A stretch of DNA of 51,429 nucleotides from an uncultured Xylophilus sp. (GCA_913776965.1 CAJYQL010000030.1:1-51429); one strand, 5' to 3'. Shown: positions 22,631-31,978, counted from the first letter of the stretch. Numbers and translations: made by a program. Notes: generated by a model from the letters alone, not told the origin.

Positions 22631-22651
22631 TCTGGCGGCGCGACTTATACC
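22624..22651 (+). promoter_or_regulatory. Possible dnaB promoter in the rplI terminator tail
   Basis: TTGTGT, a 16-bp spacer and TATACC lie about 80 bp upstream of the dnaB ATG. Both hexamers are only partial matches. Confidence 0.35.
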
Positions 22652-22730
22652 GGGTTGCCCCCCGGAACTGCACCGCCTGTCCACCCCTTATCCCCAGCCG
22701 GCGCCGGTGCGCCGGCCCGCCGAGGTCGCC

Positions 22731-24137
22731 ATGTCCGCCGTTCCCAGCTACAGCAGCTTTGACGATGCCGCCGACCGCGAGGTTGCGCAGCTGCGGGTGC
22801 CGCCGCATTCCATCGAGGCCGAGTCCAGCGTGCTCGGCGGCCTGCTGCTCGACAACGGCGCCTGGGACCGCGTCGGCGACCTGCTGAAGGACGCCGACTT
22901 CTACCGGCACGAGCACAAGCTGGTATACGCAGCCATCGGCACCCTGATCAACGCGTCGAAGCCGGCCAACGTGATCACGGTGTTCGAGCAGCTGCAGAGC
23001 CTGGGCAACGCCGACGAGGTCGGCGGGCTGACGTACCTGAACGCGCTGGCGCAGTACGTGCCCAGCGCCGGCAACATCCGCCGCTATGCAGAAATCGTGC
23101 GGGAGCGTTCGATCCTGCGCAAGCTGGTCAGCGCCAGCGACGAGATCGCCACCAACGCCTTCAATCCGCAGGGCAAGCCGATCGCCAAGATTCTCGACGA
23201 GGCCGAGCAGAAGATCTTCAACATCGGCGAGGAAGGCTCGCGGATGAAGCAGGGCTTCCAGAGCATGGACACCCTGGTGGTTGACCTGCTCGACCGGGTG
23301 CAGGAGATGGCGGACAACCCGAACGACATCACCGGCGTGCCGACCGGCTTCTACGACCTCGACCGCATGACCTCCGGCCTGCAGGCCGGCGACATGGTGG
23401 TGCTGGCGGCGCGGCCGTCGATGGGCAAGACGGCGTTTGCGGTCAACATTGCCGAGCATGTGGCGCTGAACGAGGGTCTGCCGGTGGCGGTGTTCTCGAT
23501 GGAAATGGGTGCCGCCCAGCTGGCGGTGCGTATCGTCGGCTCGATCGGGCGGATCGACCAGGGCCACCTGCGCACCGGCAAGCTGACCGACGACGAATGG
23601 CCGCGTCTCACCGAGGCGATCGAGCGGTTGCGGACCGTGTCGCTGCACATCGACGAAACGCCCGGCCTGACGCCGAGCGAACTGCGCGCCAATGCCCGCC
23701 GGCTGGCGCGGCAGTGCGGCAAGCTCGGCCTGATCGTGGTCGACTACCTGCAGCTGATGAGCGGCTCCGGCGGCGCGGGCGGCGACAACCGGGCGACCGA
23801 ACTGGGCGAGATCTCGCGGGGCCTGAAGATGCTGGCCAAGGAGTTGCAGTGCCCGGTGATCGCGCTATCGCAGCTCAACCGGTCGGTGGAGCAGCGCACC
23901 GACAAGCGGCCGATGATGTCCGACCTGCGGGAGTCGGGCGCCATCGAGCAAGACGCGGACATCATCATGTTCATTTACCGCGACGACTACTACAACAAGG
24001 ACAGCAAGGAGCCGGGCGTGGCCGAGGTGATCATCGGCAAGCAGCGGAACGGCCCGACCGGCACGGTCAAGCTGGCCTTCCTGAAGCCGCTGACGCGCTT
24101 CGAAAGCCTGATGACCGGTTCGTCGGACGACTTCTGA
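22731..24137 (+). CDS. dnaB: Replicative DNA helicase DnaB
   Basis: Hexameric 5'-3' helicase of the replisome. 468 aa. The N-terminal primase-interaction domain (~20-120; PPHSIEAESSVLGGLLLDN) is followed by a RecA-like motor domain with Walker A ARPSMGKTAFA, Walker B LIVVDYLQLM and the EIS-RGLKMLAKEL / SQLNRSVEQR motifs. The start ATG at 22731 is 13 residues ahead of the domain; upstream in-frame sequence overlaps the terminator. No intein is visible. Downstream is a bidirectional terminator. Confidence 0.98.
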   Translation: MSAVPSYSSFDDAADREVAQLRVPPHSIEAESSVLGGLLLDNGAWDRVGDLLKDADFYRHEHKLVYAAIGTLINASKPANVITVFEQLQSLGNADEVGGLTYLNALAQYVPSAGNIRRYAEIVRERSILRKLVSASDEIATNAFNPQGKPIAKILDEAEQKIFNIGEEGSRMKQGFQSMDTLVVDLLDRVQEMADNPNDITGVPTGFYDLDRMTSGLQAGDMVVLAARPSMGKTAFAVNIAEHVALNEGLPVAVFSMEMGAAQLAVRIVGSIGRIDQGHLRTGKLTDDEWPRLTEAIERLRTVSLHIDETPGLTPSELRANARRLARQCGKLGLIVVDYLQLMSGSGGAGGDNRATELGEISRGLKMLAKELQCPVIALSQLNRSVEQRTDKRPMMSDLRESGAIEQDADIIMFIYRDDYYNKDSKEPGVAEVIIGKQRNGPTGTVKLAFLKPLTRFESLMTGSSDDF

Positions 24138-24150
24138 GGCCGTTTCGCAC

Positions 24151-24200
24151 GAAAAAGAGCGCCCTGCGCCCGTCCGACGGGCGCAGGGCGCTCTTGTTTC
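24151..24200. terminator. Bidirectional terminator between dnaB and the convergent gene
   Basis: A perfect 18-bp stem (24155-24172 with 24178-24195) closes a 5-nt loop, with an A-run on the left and TTGTTTC on the right. It serves dnaB (plus) and the small membrane protein gene (minus). Confidence 0.93.
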
Positions 24201-24212
24201 GATAGCAGACGG

Positions 24213-24596
24213 TCAGCGGCCTGACGCCCAGACGATCAGCACGACCACCGCCACGAACAGGACGGCGCAGGCGATCGTCAGCAGCCGGGCGCGGGCCCGC
24301 AGGGTGCCCAGCGCCTGGACGACCATTTCGTGCTGCTCGGCCAGCGACTCCATCAGCGCGGCCGACGCCTGTTGCTCCTTCTCCAGCACCTGCACCCGCT
24401 CGTGCAGTGCCCGGGCGAGGGTGGCGATCGCCTCCGGGTCGTGCGAGCGCAGCACGTCGGCCGACACCTCGGCACCGGGCGGCGCGGGTTCCTTGCTGCT
24501 GCGGAACAGCTGCTTGGCCTGGCGCACCAGCTTCGGTGTCGCCTTGATCACGTCGTCCCAAGGGACGAGCTTGAGGGCGGTCATCCACAGGGCCAT
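24213..24596 (-). CDS. Hypothetical coiled-coil protein with C-terminal membrane anchor
   Basis: 127 aa of unknown function. Residues ~45-95 are predicted coiled coil (ALHERVQVLEKEQQASAALM and following), and residues ~103-123 form one transmembrane helix (LLTIACAVLFVAVVVLIVWA), leaving four residues outside. That layout fits a tail-anchored cytoplasmic protein. A clear Shine-Dalgarno (GGAGG) precedes the ATG. It follows phoH by 13 bp on the same strand, so it is probably co-transcribed. Similar small proteins next to phoH occur in Burkholderiales as far as I recall. Confidence 0.8.
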   Translation of the reverse strand: MALWMTALKLVPWDDVIKATPKLVRQAKQLFRSSKEPAPPGAEVSADVLRSHDPEAIATLARALHERVQVLEKEQQASAALMESLAEQHEMVVQALGTLRARARLLTIACAVLFVAVVVLIVWASGR

Positions 24597-24609
24597 GGCC
24601 GCCTCCTGG

Positions 24610-26463
24610 TCAGAGCACTTCGCTCGCGAAGTCCGCGAGGCGCGAACGCTCGCCGCGGGCCAGGGTGATGTGCCCGCCGTGCGGCCAGCCCTTGAACTTG
24701 TCGACCGCGAAGGTCAGGCCCGACGATCCCTCGGTGAGGTAGGGCGTGTCGATCTGCGCCAGGTTGCCCATGCAGACGATCTTGGTGCCGGGGCCGGCGC
24801 GGGTGATCAGCGTCTTCATCTGCTTGGGCGTGAGGTTCTGCGCCTCGTCGATGATCACGTAGCGGTTCAGGAATGTGCGGCCGCGCATGAAGTTCAGGCT
24901 CTTGATCTTGATGCGCGAGCGGATCAGCTCGTTGGTGGCGGCCCGGCCCCATTCGCCGGCGTTGCCGCCGTCGCCCTTGGCCAGGAATTCGAGGTTGTCG
25001 TCGAGCGCGCCCATCCAGGGGCCCATCTTCTCTTCCTCGGTGCCGGGCAGGAAGCCGATGTCCTCGCCGACGCTCACCGTGGCGCGGGTCATGATGATCT
25101 CGGTGTAGCGGCGGTCGTCGAGCACCTGCGTCAGGCCGGCAGCGAGCGCCATCAGCGTCTTGCCGGTGCCGGCGGTGCCGGTCAGCGTGACGAAGTCCAC
25201 TTCCGGATCGGTCAGCAGGTTCATCGCGAAGTTCTGCTCGCGGTTGCGGGTGTTGACGCCCCAGACCGCGTTCTTCGCGGAGCCGAAATCCTTCAATGTC
25301 TGCAGCACCGCGGTCTTTTCGCGGATCTCGGTCACGCGGGCGTAGAGGCTCGGCTCGCCGGGCGCCTCGAAGTACACGAACTGGTTGACCAGCAGGCTGG
25401 GCACCACCGGGCCGTTGATCCGGTAGAAGGTGCTGCCGCCGCTCTGCCAGCTCTCGACGCTCTTGCCGTTCTTGGTCCAAAAGTCGGGCGGCAGCGCCAT
25501 CGCGCCGGAGTACAGCAGGTCGCCGTCTTCCAGCACCTTGTCGTTCTGGTAGTCCTCGGCGTCGAGGCCAAGGGCGCGCGCCTTCACGCGCATGTTGATG
25601 TCCTTGGACACCAGCACCACCTTGCGCGGTGCATGCTTGTCGCGCAGTGCCTCAACGACGCCGAGGATCTGGTTGTCGGCCTTGCCCTGCGGCAGGCTGG
25701 TCGGCAGGCTGTAGTCGAGCGCCTCGGTCTGGAAGAACAAACAGCCGCCGGCCTCGCGGTGGCCTGTGGTGTCGAGCTGCAGGCCCTTGGCGATGTCGGC
25801 GCCCTGCGCACCGGCCAGCGCATCGAGCGTGCGGCTGGTCTGGCGGCCGTTGCGGGCGACTTCGGTCATGCCCTTCTTGTGGCCGTCGAGCTCTTCCAGC
25901 ACGATCATCGGCAGATAGATGTCGTGCTCCTCGAAGCGGAACAGGCACATCGGATCGTGCAGCAGCACGTTGGTGTCGAGCACGAACAGCTTGGTTTGTG
26001 CGCTGTCGGCGGCGGTGCGGCCGCGGCGCGCCTTCGGTGCGGCGGGTGCGTCGGCGCGGGTCATGCGGCCGCGAGCAGTCGATGGTGCGGTGGCCGGGGG
26101 CGCGACGGCGGGGGCCGGCGCCGCGGGGGCAGGCGCCTTCGCGCGCGATGCGGGGCGGCTGCCGCTCGGATGCGCCGTCAGCAGCGATGCGGTGGCCGGG
26201 CCGGCGGTCGTGGTGGACAGGACCTCGGGCACGGTCGGCGCCTCGACCGTGTCGGTGCGGTCGAGCGTATCGCGGGTGACCGGCACGGCCTGCAGTGCGA
26301 CGGCCTCGGTGCGGCGTGTGCGCTTCTTCGCAGGCGCAGGCGACTGCGGCTCCACCGCGGCGGCGGTGTCGCGGGGCGTGCGGCCGGCTTGGGCGTCGGC
26401 CTCGTGGTAGGCCGATACCGGCAGGACGGTGGCGCGCTTCGAAGGGGCGGGAGGCAGGGGCAT
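24610..26463 (-). CDS. phoH: PIN-PhoH family ATPase / ribonuclease-helicase type protein
   Basis: 617 aa. A Pro/Ala-rich N-terminal extension (~1-150) is followed by a PIN nuclease domain (~155-290; LFVLDTNVLLHDP and ILEELDGHKKG-like VLEELDGHKKG carry the acidic residues) and a PhoH ATPase domain (~400-617) with Walker A TGTAGTGKTLMALA and Walker B YVIIDEAQNLTPKQMKTLIT. PIN-PhoH proteins in mycobacteria unwind and cleave RNA; the role in betaproteobacteria is not established. The long disordered N-terminus is unusual against the ~560-aa homologues I know. It is separated from bcp by a terminator. Confidence 0.9.
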   Translation of the reverse strand: MPLPPAPSKRATVLPVSAYHEADAQAGRTPRDTAAAVEPQSPAPAKKRTRRTEAVALQAVPVTRDTLDRTDTVEAPTVPEVLSTTTAGPATASLLTAHPSGSRPASRAKAPAPAAPAPAVAPPATAPSTARGRMTRADAPAAPKARRGRTAADSAQTKLFVLDTNVLLHDPMCLFRFEEHDIYLPMIVLEELDGHKKGMTEVARNGRQTSRTLDALAGAQGADIAKGLQLDTTGHREAGGCLFFQTEALDYSLPTSLPQGKADNQILGVVEALRDKHAPRKVVLVSKDINMRVKARALGLDAEDYQNDKVLEDGDLLYSGAMALPPDFWTKNGKSVESWQSGGSTFYRINGPVVPSLLVNQFVYFEAPGEPSLYARVTEIREKTAVLQTLKDFGSAKNAVWGVNTRNREQNFAMNLLTDPEVDFVTLTGTAGTGKTLMALAAGLTQVLDDRRYTEIIMTRATVSVGEDIGFLPGTEEEKMGPWMGALDDNLEFLAKGDGGNAGEWGRAATNELIRSRIKIKSLNFMRGRTFLNRYVIIDEAQNLTPKQMKTLITRAGPGTKIVCMGNLAQIDTPYLTEGSSGLTFAVDKFKGWPHGGHITLARGERSRLADFASEVL

Positions 26464-26503
26464 GGCGGTCAGTCGGCGAAGAGAACCGGAACAAATTCCG
26501 AAA

Positions 26504-26533
26504 CAAAAAAGCCGTCTGGAAGCAGACGGCTTT
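26504..26533 (-). terminator. Rho-independent terminator of bcp
   Basis: An 8-bp stem (26511-26518 with 26523-26530) closes a 4-nt loop and is followed on the minus strand by a TTTTTTG run. It lies between the bcp stop and the phoH start, about 90 bp past bcp. Confidence 0.9.
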
Positions 26534-26622
26534 CGGGGGCGATCGTGTCGGTGCGGACCAGGGTCATGAACCCATTATGCAGTCCCGCCGAATCGGTCGA
26601 GCGCCAGTTGTTGCAGCGTATG

Positions 26623-27102
26623 TCAGGCCGCCTGGCGGTTCAGTTCCTTGACCGCGGCGAGCACTTCGTCCACATGGCCCGGCACCTTCAGGCCGCGCCA
26701 TTCGGCCCGCAGCACGCCATCCGGGCCGATCAGGAAGGTGCTGCGCTCGATGCCCTTGACCTTCTTGCCGTACATGATCTTGTTCTTGACCACGCCGAAC
26801 ATGTGGCACATCTTCTCTTCGGTGTCGGCGATGAGTTCGAAGGGCAGTTCGACCTTGGCCTTGAAGTCGTCGTGCGACTTCATGTTGTCGCGCGAGACGC
26901 CGAACACGGTGGCGCCGGCCTTCACAAACTCCTGGTAGTAGTCGCGGAACTGCATCGCTTCGGTGGTGCAGCCGGGCGTGTTGTCCTTCGGGTAGAAATA
27001 CAGCACCATCGTGTGACCGAGGTGGGAGGTGTTGGAAACCTTGATTCCGTTCGTGGCGTTCGCTTCGAATTCGGGAATGAGCTTGTTGACAACGATCGCC
27101 AT
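26623..27102 (-). CDS. bcp: Thioredoxin-dependent peroxiredoxin, PrxQ/BCP type
   Basis: Reduces hydrogen and organic peroxides. 159 aa. The peroxidatic cysteine is Cys45 in DNTPGCTTEAM. The resolving cysteine found five residues later in E. coli BCP is replaced by Met50, so this should be a 1-Cys enzyme or use another partner; the only other cysteine is Cys99 (EKMCHMFG), also present but non-essential in E. coli. The ATG at 27102 gives the family-typical start; the longer frame upstream is not supported. A TAAAAT at 27238-27243 on the minus strand may be its -10 box. Confidence 0.95.
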   Translation of the reverse strand: MAIVVNKLIPEFEANATNGIKVSNTSHLGHTMVLYFYPKDNTPGCTTEAMQFRDYYQEFVKAGATVFGVSRDNMKSHDDFKAKVELPFELIADTEEKMCHMFGVVKNKIMYGKKVKGIERSTFLIGPDGVLRAEWRGLKVPGHVDEVLAAVKELNRQAA

Positions 27103-27291
27103 ATGAGTTCTATTTCCTGTGACGGGACCTGGCCGTTGAAAAGCCGGGGGCGGGGACGCCGCAAAGGACGTCCTGCCGCAACACACCAGGCGCAAAAGCA
27201 TCGCCGCTCGCTTTGCGCCACCCGGTAGCAACCGCTTATTTTACCATTCGCAGCCCGCTGCGCGGACCACGCATCGGATGGGAACGACCGC

Positions 27292-27666
27292 TTAAGGGGT
27301 TTCCAACAGCAGCGCGGCCACCACGCGCCGTCCTTCGCCCGCAAGGATGTTGTAGGTCCGGCAGGCGGCCGACGTGTCCATCGTCTCCAGGCCGATGCGC
27401 CGCGCGATCAGCGGCTGCAGCCAGGCCGGCGGCGGAAAGCGCAGCTTGAGCCCGCTGCCGAAGATCACCAGTTCCGCATCCAGTTCGGCGAGCCGCGCGA
27501 AGTGGTCCGGGCCCAGGTCCGCAAAGGTCGCGCAGTGCCAGTCGAAACGCTCGCCGCGGGCGCCGATCACGACGCTCTGCATGACCTTCTCGGTATCGAT
27601 CGCGATCCAGCCGGGGCCGTAGCCGCCGATGGACTGCACGTCGAGCTTGTCGGGCTGGAGCTTCAT
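27292..27666 (-). CDS. Mth938-domain protein (DUF498/NDUFAF3-like)
   Basis: 124 aa single-domain protein. The GYGPGWIAIDTEKVMQSVVI opening, LVIFGSGLKLRFPP and MDTSAACRTYNILAGEGRRV are the family's conserved blocks. Human NDUFAF3 of the same fold helps assemble complex I, but a bacterial role has not been shown to my knowledge. It is divergent from alaA, sharing a 136-bp promoter region. Confidence 0.88.
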   Translation of the reverse strand: MKLQPDKLDVQSIGGYGPGWIAIDTEKVMQSVVIGARGERFDWHCATFADLGPDHFARLAELDAELVIFGSGLKLRFPPPAWLQPLIARRIGLETMDTSAACRTYNILAGEGRRVVAALLLETP

Positions 27667-27760
27667 GGATCAGGGAGGGGGATGAGCCGTCGGCGCGGGC
27701 CGTGGCAGGTGGCCGACGGGCAGGCGCCGGGTGCCGGAGGCGGCGGGGAACTGTGGTCCA

Positions 27761-27766
27761 ATTATA
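27761..27766 (-). promoter_or_regulatory. -10 box in the divergent alaA / Mth938 region
   Basis: A TATAAT on the minus strand 95 bp before the Mth938 gene; the same AT-rich spot reads TTATAG on the plus strand toward alaA. No clear -35 in either direction. Confidence 0.35.
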
Positions 27767-27802
27767 GGTTTCCCCGCTGTTGCACCGCCCCCGGGAGGGA
27801 CT

Positions 27803-29026
27803 TTGAAAGCGATCCAGAAATCCGCCAAGCTGGCCAACGTCCTCTACGACATCCGCGGTCCGATCATGGACCGCGCCAAGCAGATGGAGGAAGAGGGCCA
27901 GAAGATCATCAAGCTCAACATCGGCAACCTGGCGGTGTTCGGCTTCGATGCGCCCGAAGAAGTGCAGCAGGACATGATCCGCAACCTGCCGAATTCGGCA
28001 GGTTACTCGGACAGCAAGGGCATCTTCGCCGCGCGCAAGGCGGTGATGCACTACACCCAGGAGCAGGGCGTCGAGGGCGTGACGCTCGAGGACATCTACC
28101 TCGGCAACGGCGCCTCCGAACTGATCGCGATGGCGACCAACGCGCTGCTCGACGACGGCGACGAGCTGCTGGTGCCGATGCCCGACTACCCGCTCTGGAC
28201 CGCCTGTACCAGCCTGTCGGGCGGTACGCCGGTCCACTACCGCTGCGACGAGGCCAACGGCTGGATGCCCGACCTGGCCGACATCCGCGCGAAGATCACC
28301 CCGCGCACCAAGGGCATCGTCGTCATCAACCCGAACAACCCGACCGGCGCGCTGTATTCCGACGAATTGCTGAAGGGCATCGTCGCGATCGCACGCGAGC
28401 ACGGCCTGGTGCTGCTGGCCGACGAGGTCTACGACAAGGTGCTGTACGACGACGTGCGCCACACCGCGATCGCCAGCCTGTCGGAGGACGTGCTGACGCT
28501 CACCTTCAATTCGCTGTCGAAGAGCTACCGGTCGTGCGGCTACCGCGCCGGCTGGATGGTGGTGTCGGGCGACAAGAAGGCGGGCCGCGACTACATCGAG
28601 GGCCTGAACATGCTCTCGAACATGCGGCTGTGCGCCAACGTGCCGGGCCAGTGGGCGGTGCAGACCGCGCTCGGCGGCTACCAGAGCATCAATGAACTGG
28701 TCGGCCCCGGCGGCCGGCTGCGGCGCCAGCGCGACCTGGCCTACGAACTGATCACCGCGATCCCGGGCGTCAGCTGCGTCAAGCCGCAGGCGGCGCTCTA
28801 CATGTTCCCCCGCCTCGACCCGGCGGTCTACCCGATCAGGGACGACCGGCAGTTCTTCCTGGAGCTGCTGCAGGAAACCCGGGTGATGCTGGTGCAGGGC
28901 ACCGGCTTCAACTGGCCCGATCCGGACCATTTCCGGATCGTGTTCCTGCCGCACGAGGACGATCTGCGCGAGGCCATCGGCCGCATCGCCAAGTTCCTCG
29001 AAAGCTATCGAAAGCGTAGCGCCTGA
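27803..29026 (+). CDS. alaA: Glutamate-pyruvate (alanine) aminotransferase, AlaA/YfbQ type
   Basis: PLP class I/II aminotransferase, 407 aa. Closely follows the E. coli AlaA pattern: YDIRGPIMDRAKQMEEEG, LNIGNLAVFGFDAPEE, DYPLWTACTSLSGG, VINPNNPTGA and GLNMLSNMRLCANVPGQ. The PLP lysine is in FNSLSKSYRS. The start is a TTG preceded by GGGAGGG; no ATG lies between it and the conserved N-terminus, and the upstream GTG/CTG frame is poor. The last codons run into a degenerate copy of the dispersed repeat. Followed by hom (55 bp), a common Burkholderiales arrangement. Confidence 0.93.
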   Translation: MKAIQKSAKLANVLYDIRGPIMDRAKQMEEEGQKIIKLNIGNLAVFGFDAPEEVQQDMIRNLPNSAGYSDSKGIFAARKAVMHYTQEQGVEGVTLEDIYLGNGASELIAMATNALLDDGDELLVPMPDYPLWTACTSLSGGTPVHYRCDEANGWMPDLADIRAKITPRTKGIVVINPNNPTGALYSDELLKGIVAIAREHGLVLLADEVYDKVLYDDVRHTAIASLSEDVLTLTFNSLSKSYRSCGYRAGWMVVSGDKKAGRDYIEGLNMLSNMRLCANVPGQWAVQTALGGYQSINELVGPGGRLRRQRDLAYELITAIPGVSCVKPQAALYMFPRLDPAVYPIRDDRQFFLELLQETRVMLVQGTGFNWPDPDHFRIVFLPHEDDLREAIGRIAKFLESYRKRSA

Positions 29027-29059
29027 CGCAAGCTGCACCGGCGCTCGACCCGTTTTTCC
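29005..29059 (+). repeat. Dispersed repeat, degenerate copy E (alaA 3' end)
   Basis: Has the same order CTATCG..TAGCGCCTGACGCA, GCGCT and a closing TTTTTCC as the other four copies, though the central palindrome is decayed. It supplies the last seven codons and stop of alaA. Confidence 0.45.
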
Positions 29060-29081
29060 ATCTCACAATTCCAAGAGTTCC

Positions 29082-30404
29082 ATGAAACCGATTCAAGTGG
29101 GCCTGCTGGGCATCGGCACCGTCGGCAGCGGCACCTTCAACGTGCTGCGCCGCAACCAGGAAGAGATCCGCCGCCGCGCCGGCCGCGGCATCGAGATCAC
29201 GATGGTCGCCGACCTCGACACCGAACGCGCTCGCGCTGCGGTGGGCGAAGGCGTGCAGGTGGTCGGCGACGCCCGCCAGGTGGTCGCCAACCCCGAGATC
29301 GACATCGTGGTCGAGCTGATCGGCGGCTACGGCATCGCCAAACAGCTGGTGATGGACGCCATCGCCGCCAGCAAGCACGTGGTGACGGCCAACAAGGCCC
29401 TGCTCGCGGTGCACGGCACCGAGATCTTCGAGGCGGCGCACAAGAAGGGCGTGATGGTCGCGTTCGAGGCCGCGGTCGCCGGCGGCATCCCGATCATCAA
29501 GGCGCTGCGCGAAGGCCTGACCGCCAACAGCATCCAGTGGCTCGCCGGCATCATCAACGGCACCACCAACTTCATCCTGTCGGAGATGCGGGACAAGGGC
29601 CTGGACTTCGACGTGGTGCTGAAGGAAGCCCAGCGCCTCGGCTATGCCGAAGCCGACCCGACCTTCGACATCGAGGGCGTGGACGCCGCGCACAAGGCCA
29701 CGCTGATGTCGGCGATCGCCTTCGGTATCCCGGTGCAGTTCGACAAGGCGCACGTCGAGGGCATCACAAAGCTCGGCGCACAGGACATCCGCTATGCCGA
29801 ACAACTGGGGTACCGCATCAAGCTGCTGGGCATCGCCAAGCGTCGGGACAATGGCATCGAACTGCGGGTGCACCCCAGCCTGGTGCCGGCCAAGCGGCTG
29901 CTCGCCAACGTCGAGGGCGCGATGAACGCGGTGATGGTGCAGGGCGACGCCGTCGGCACCACGCTCTACTACGGCAAGGGCGCCGGCAGCGAGCCGACCG
30001 CCAGCGCGGTGATCGCCGACCTGGTGGACATCGCCCGCCTGCACACCGCCGACCCCGGCAACCGCGTACCGCATCTCGCCTTCCAGCCGGACGCGATGAG
30101 CGACCTGCCGGTGCTGCCGATGGCCGACGTGGTCACCGGCTACTACCTGCGGCTGCGCGTGGCCGACCAGGCCGGCGTGCTGGCCCGCGTGACCGGCCTG
30201 CTGGCCGACGCCGGCATCAGCATCGACGCGGTGCTGCAGCGCGAGGCCGACGAAGTGGCGGGCGAGGGCGCGACGCAGACCGACGTGATCATCCTGACCC
30301 ACGACACCCGCGAAGGCACGATGGACGCCGCCATCGCCCAGATGCAGGCGCTGCCGACCGTGCTGGCGCCGATCGTGCGCATCCGCAAGGAAGAGCTGGC
30401 CTGA
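29082..30404 (+). CDS. hom: Homoserine dehydrogenase
   Basis: NAD(P)H-dependent reduction of aspartate semialdehyde to homoserine. 440 aa, monofunctional. The Rossmann motif is VGLLGIGTVGSGTFNVL, the catalytic region GIINGTTNFILSEM is intact, and the C-terminal ACT domain (~355-430; LRLRVADQAGVLARVTGLLA) is the usual threonine-feedback site. It overlaps thrC by one base (TGATG), so translation is likely coupled. Confidence 0.98.
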   Translation: MKPIQVGLLGIGTVGSGTFNVLRRNQEEIRRRAGRGIEITMVADLDTERARAAVGEGVQVVGDARQVVANPEIDIVVELIGGYGIAKQLVMDAIAASKHVVTANKALLAVHGTEIFEAAHKKGVMVAFEAAVAGGIPIIKALREGLTANSIQWLAGIINGTTNFILSEMRDKGLDFDVVLKEAQRLGYAEADPTFDIEGVDAAHKATLMSAIAFGIPVQFDKAHVEGITKLGAQDIRYAEQLGYRIKLLGIAKRRDNGIELRVHPSLVPAKRLLANVEGAMNAVMVQGDAVGTTLYYGKGAGSEPTASAVIADLVDIARLHTADPGNRVPHLAFQPDAMSDLPVLPMADVVTGYYLRLRVADQAGVLARVTGLLADAGISIDAVLQREADEVAGEGATQTDVIILTHDTREGTMDAAIAQMQALPTVLAPIVRIRKEELA

Positions 30405-31831
30405 TGCAATACCTCTCCACCCGCGGCCACCCGGACCGCAAGCGCTTCTCCGACATCCTGCTCGAAGGCCTGGCGCCCGACGGCGGCCTGTACCTGCCGG
30501 AGCACTACCCGCAGGCCGATGCCGCGACGCTGCGGCAATGGCGCACCGTGTACGACCAGCAGGGCTACGCCGCACTGGCATTCGAGATCCTGTCGCTCTA
30601 CATCGACGACATTCCGGCGGCCGACCTGAAGGCGATCTGCGAGAAGACTTACACCCAGGAAGTCTTCGGCACGAAGGAAATCGTGCCGCTGCGCGAACTG
30701 GAGGACGGCGTGTACCTGGAGGCGCTGTCGAACGGCCCGACGCTCGCCTTCAAGGACATGGCGATGCAGCTGCTTGGCAACCTGTTCGAGTACGAGCTGG
30801 GCCGCCGTGGCGAGGAACTCAACATCCTCGGCGCGACCAGCGGCGACACCGGTAGCGCCGCCGAATACGCGATGAAGGGCAAGCGCGGGGTGCGCGTGTT
30901 CATGACTTCGCCCAAGGGCCGGATGAGCCCGTTCCAGCAGGCGCAGATGTTCAGCCTGCAGGACGCCAACATCCACAACCTGGCAATCGACGGCGTGTTC
31001 GACGACTGCCAGGACATCGTGAAGGCGGTGTCGAACGACCTGGATTTCAAGCGCCAGTACAAGATCGGCACGGTCAACTCGATCAACTGGGCGCGGCTGC
31101 TGGCGCAGGTGGTGTACTACTTCGCCGGCTACTTCCAGGCGAGCCGCAGCAACGACCAGAAGGTCAGCTTCTCGGTGCCGAGCGGCAACTTCGGCAACGT
31201 CTGCGCCGGCCACGTGGCGCGGATGATGGGCCTGCCGATTGCGCGGCTGGTGGTGGCGACCAACGAGAACGATGTGCTCGACGAGTTCTTCCGCACCGGC
31301 GTGTACCGGGTGCGCGGCAGCGCCGACACGCACGAGACCTCCAGCCCGTCGATGGACATCAGCAAGGCGAGCAACTTCGAGCGTTTCGTGTTCGACCTGC
31401 TCGACCGCGACGGTGCGGAAGTGAAGCGGTTGTTCCAGGACGAGCTGGGCCGCCACGGCAAGTTCGAGCTGCACGAGCACCGCTCCTTCGCCGACGCCTC
31501 GGGCAAGTACGGCTTCGCGAGCGGACGCAGCACCCATGCCGACCGGCTGGCGACGATTCGCGACACCTGGACGCGCTTCGCCACCATGATCGACACCCAC
31601 ACCGCCGACGGCCTGAAGGTGGCGCGCGAGCAGCTGCAGCCCGGCGTGCCGATGGTGGTGCTGGAAACCGCGCTGCCGATCAAGTTCGCCGCGACCATCG
31701 TCGAGGCGCTCGGCCAGCAGCCGGAGCGGCCGGCGCAGTTCGAGGGCATCGAGGAACTGCCCAAGCGAGTGACCGAACTGCCGGCCGACACGGCGGCGGT
31801 GCAGGCGTACATCGCCGCGCACTGCGCCTGA
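30404..31831 (+). CDS. thrC: Threonine synthase
   Basis: PLP enzyme converting O-phosphohomoserine to threonine. 475 aa, long proteobacterial type. Opening MQYLSTRGHPDRKRFSDILL, the PLP lysine in LSNGPTLAFKDMAMQ, GATSGDTGSAAEYA and PSGNFGNVCAGHVA are diagnostic. With hom, and asd elsewhere in the window, it covers the aspartate-to-threonine route apart from aspartokinase and homoserine kinase, which are not here. Confidence 0.98.
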   Translation: MQYLSTRGHPDRKRFSDILLEGLAPDGGLYLPEHYPQADAATLRQWRTVYDQQGYAALAFEILSLYIDDIPAADLKAICEKTYTQEVFGTKEIVPLRELEDGVYLEALSNGPTLAFKDMAMQLLGNLFEYELGRRGEELNILGATSGDTGSAAEYAMKGKRGVRVFMTSPKGRMSPFQQAQMFSLQDANIHNLAIDGVFDDCQDIVKAVSNDLDFKRQYKIGTVNSINWARLLAQVVYYFAGYFQASRSNDQKVSFSVPSGNFGNVCAGHVARMMGLPIARLVVATNENDVLDEFFRTGVYRVRGSADTHETSSPSMDISKASNFERFVFDLLDRDGAEVKRLFQDELGRHGKFELHEHRSFADASGKYGFASGRSTHADRLATIRDTWTRFATMIDTHTADGLKVAREQLQPGVPMVVLETALPIKFAATIVEALGQQPERPAQFEGIEELPKRVTELPADTAAVQAYIAAHCA

Positions 31832-31914
31832 GCGGACGCGTGCTGGCGGCACTTCGGTCTGTGGCGGATGCATACACAGCCGCCAAGTCGAACGGCTGCG
31901 TCTCGTTTTGCTTC

Positions 31915-31963
31915 GAAAATCGGCCATTTGCGCAGGCAGGACGTGCGCCACGTGCTATGAAAA
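31915..31963 (-). repeat. Dispersed ~49-bp repeat, copy D (thrC-mobB gap)
   Basis: Minus-strand copy: TTTTCATAGC, TGGCGCA, CCTGCGCA, then GGCCGATTTTC in the same spacing as copy A. It fills a third of the 147-bp thrC-mobB gap; the rest of the gap shows nothing recognisable. Confidence 0.65.
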
Positions 31964-31978
31964 GATGAGCGAACAGCA

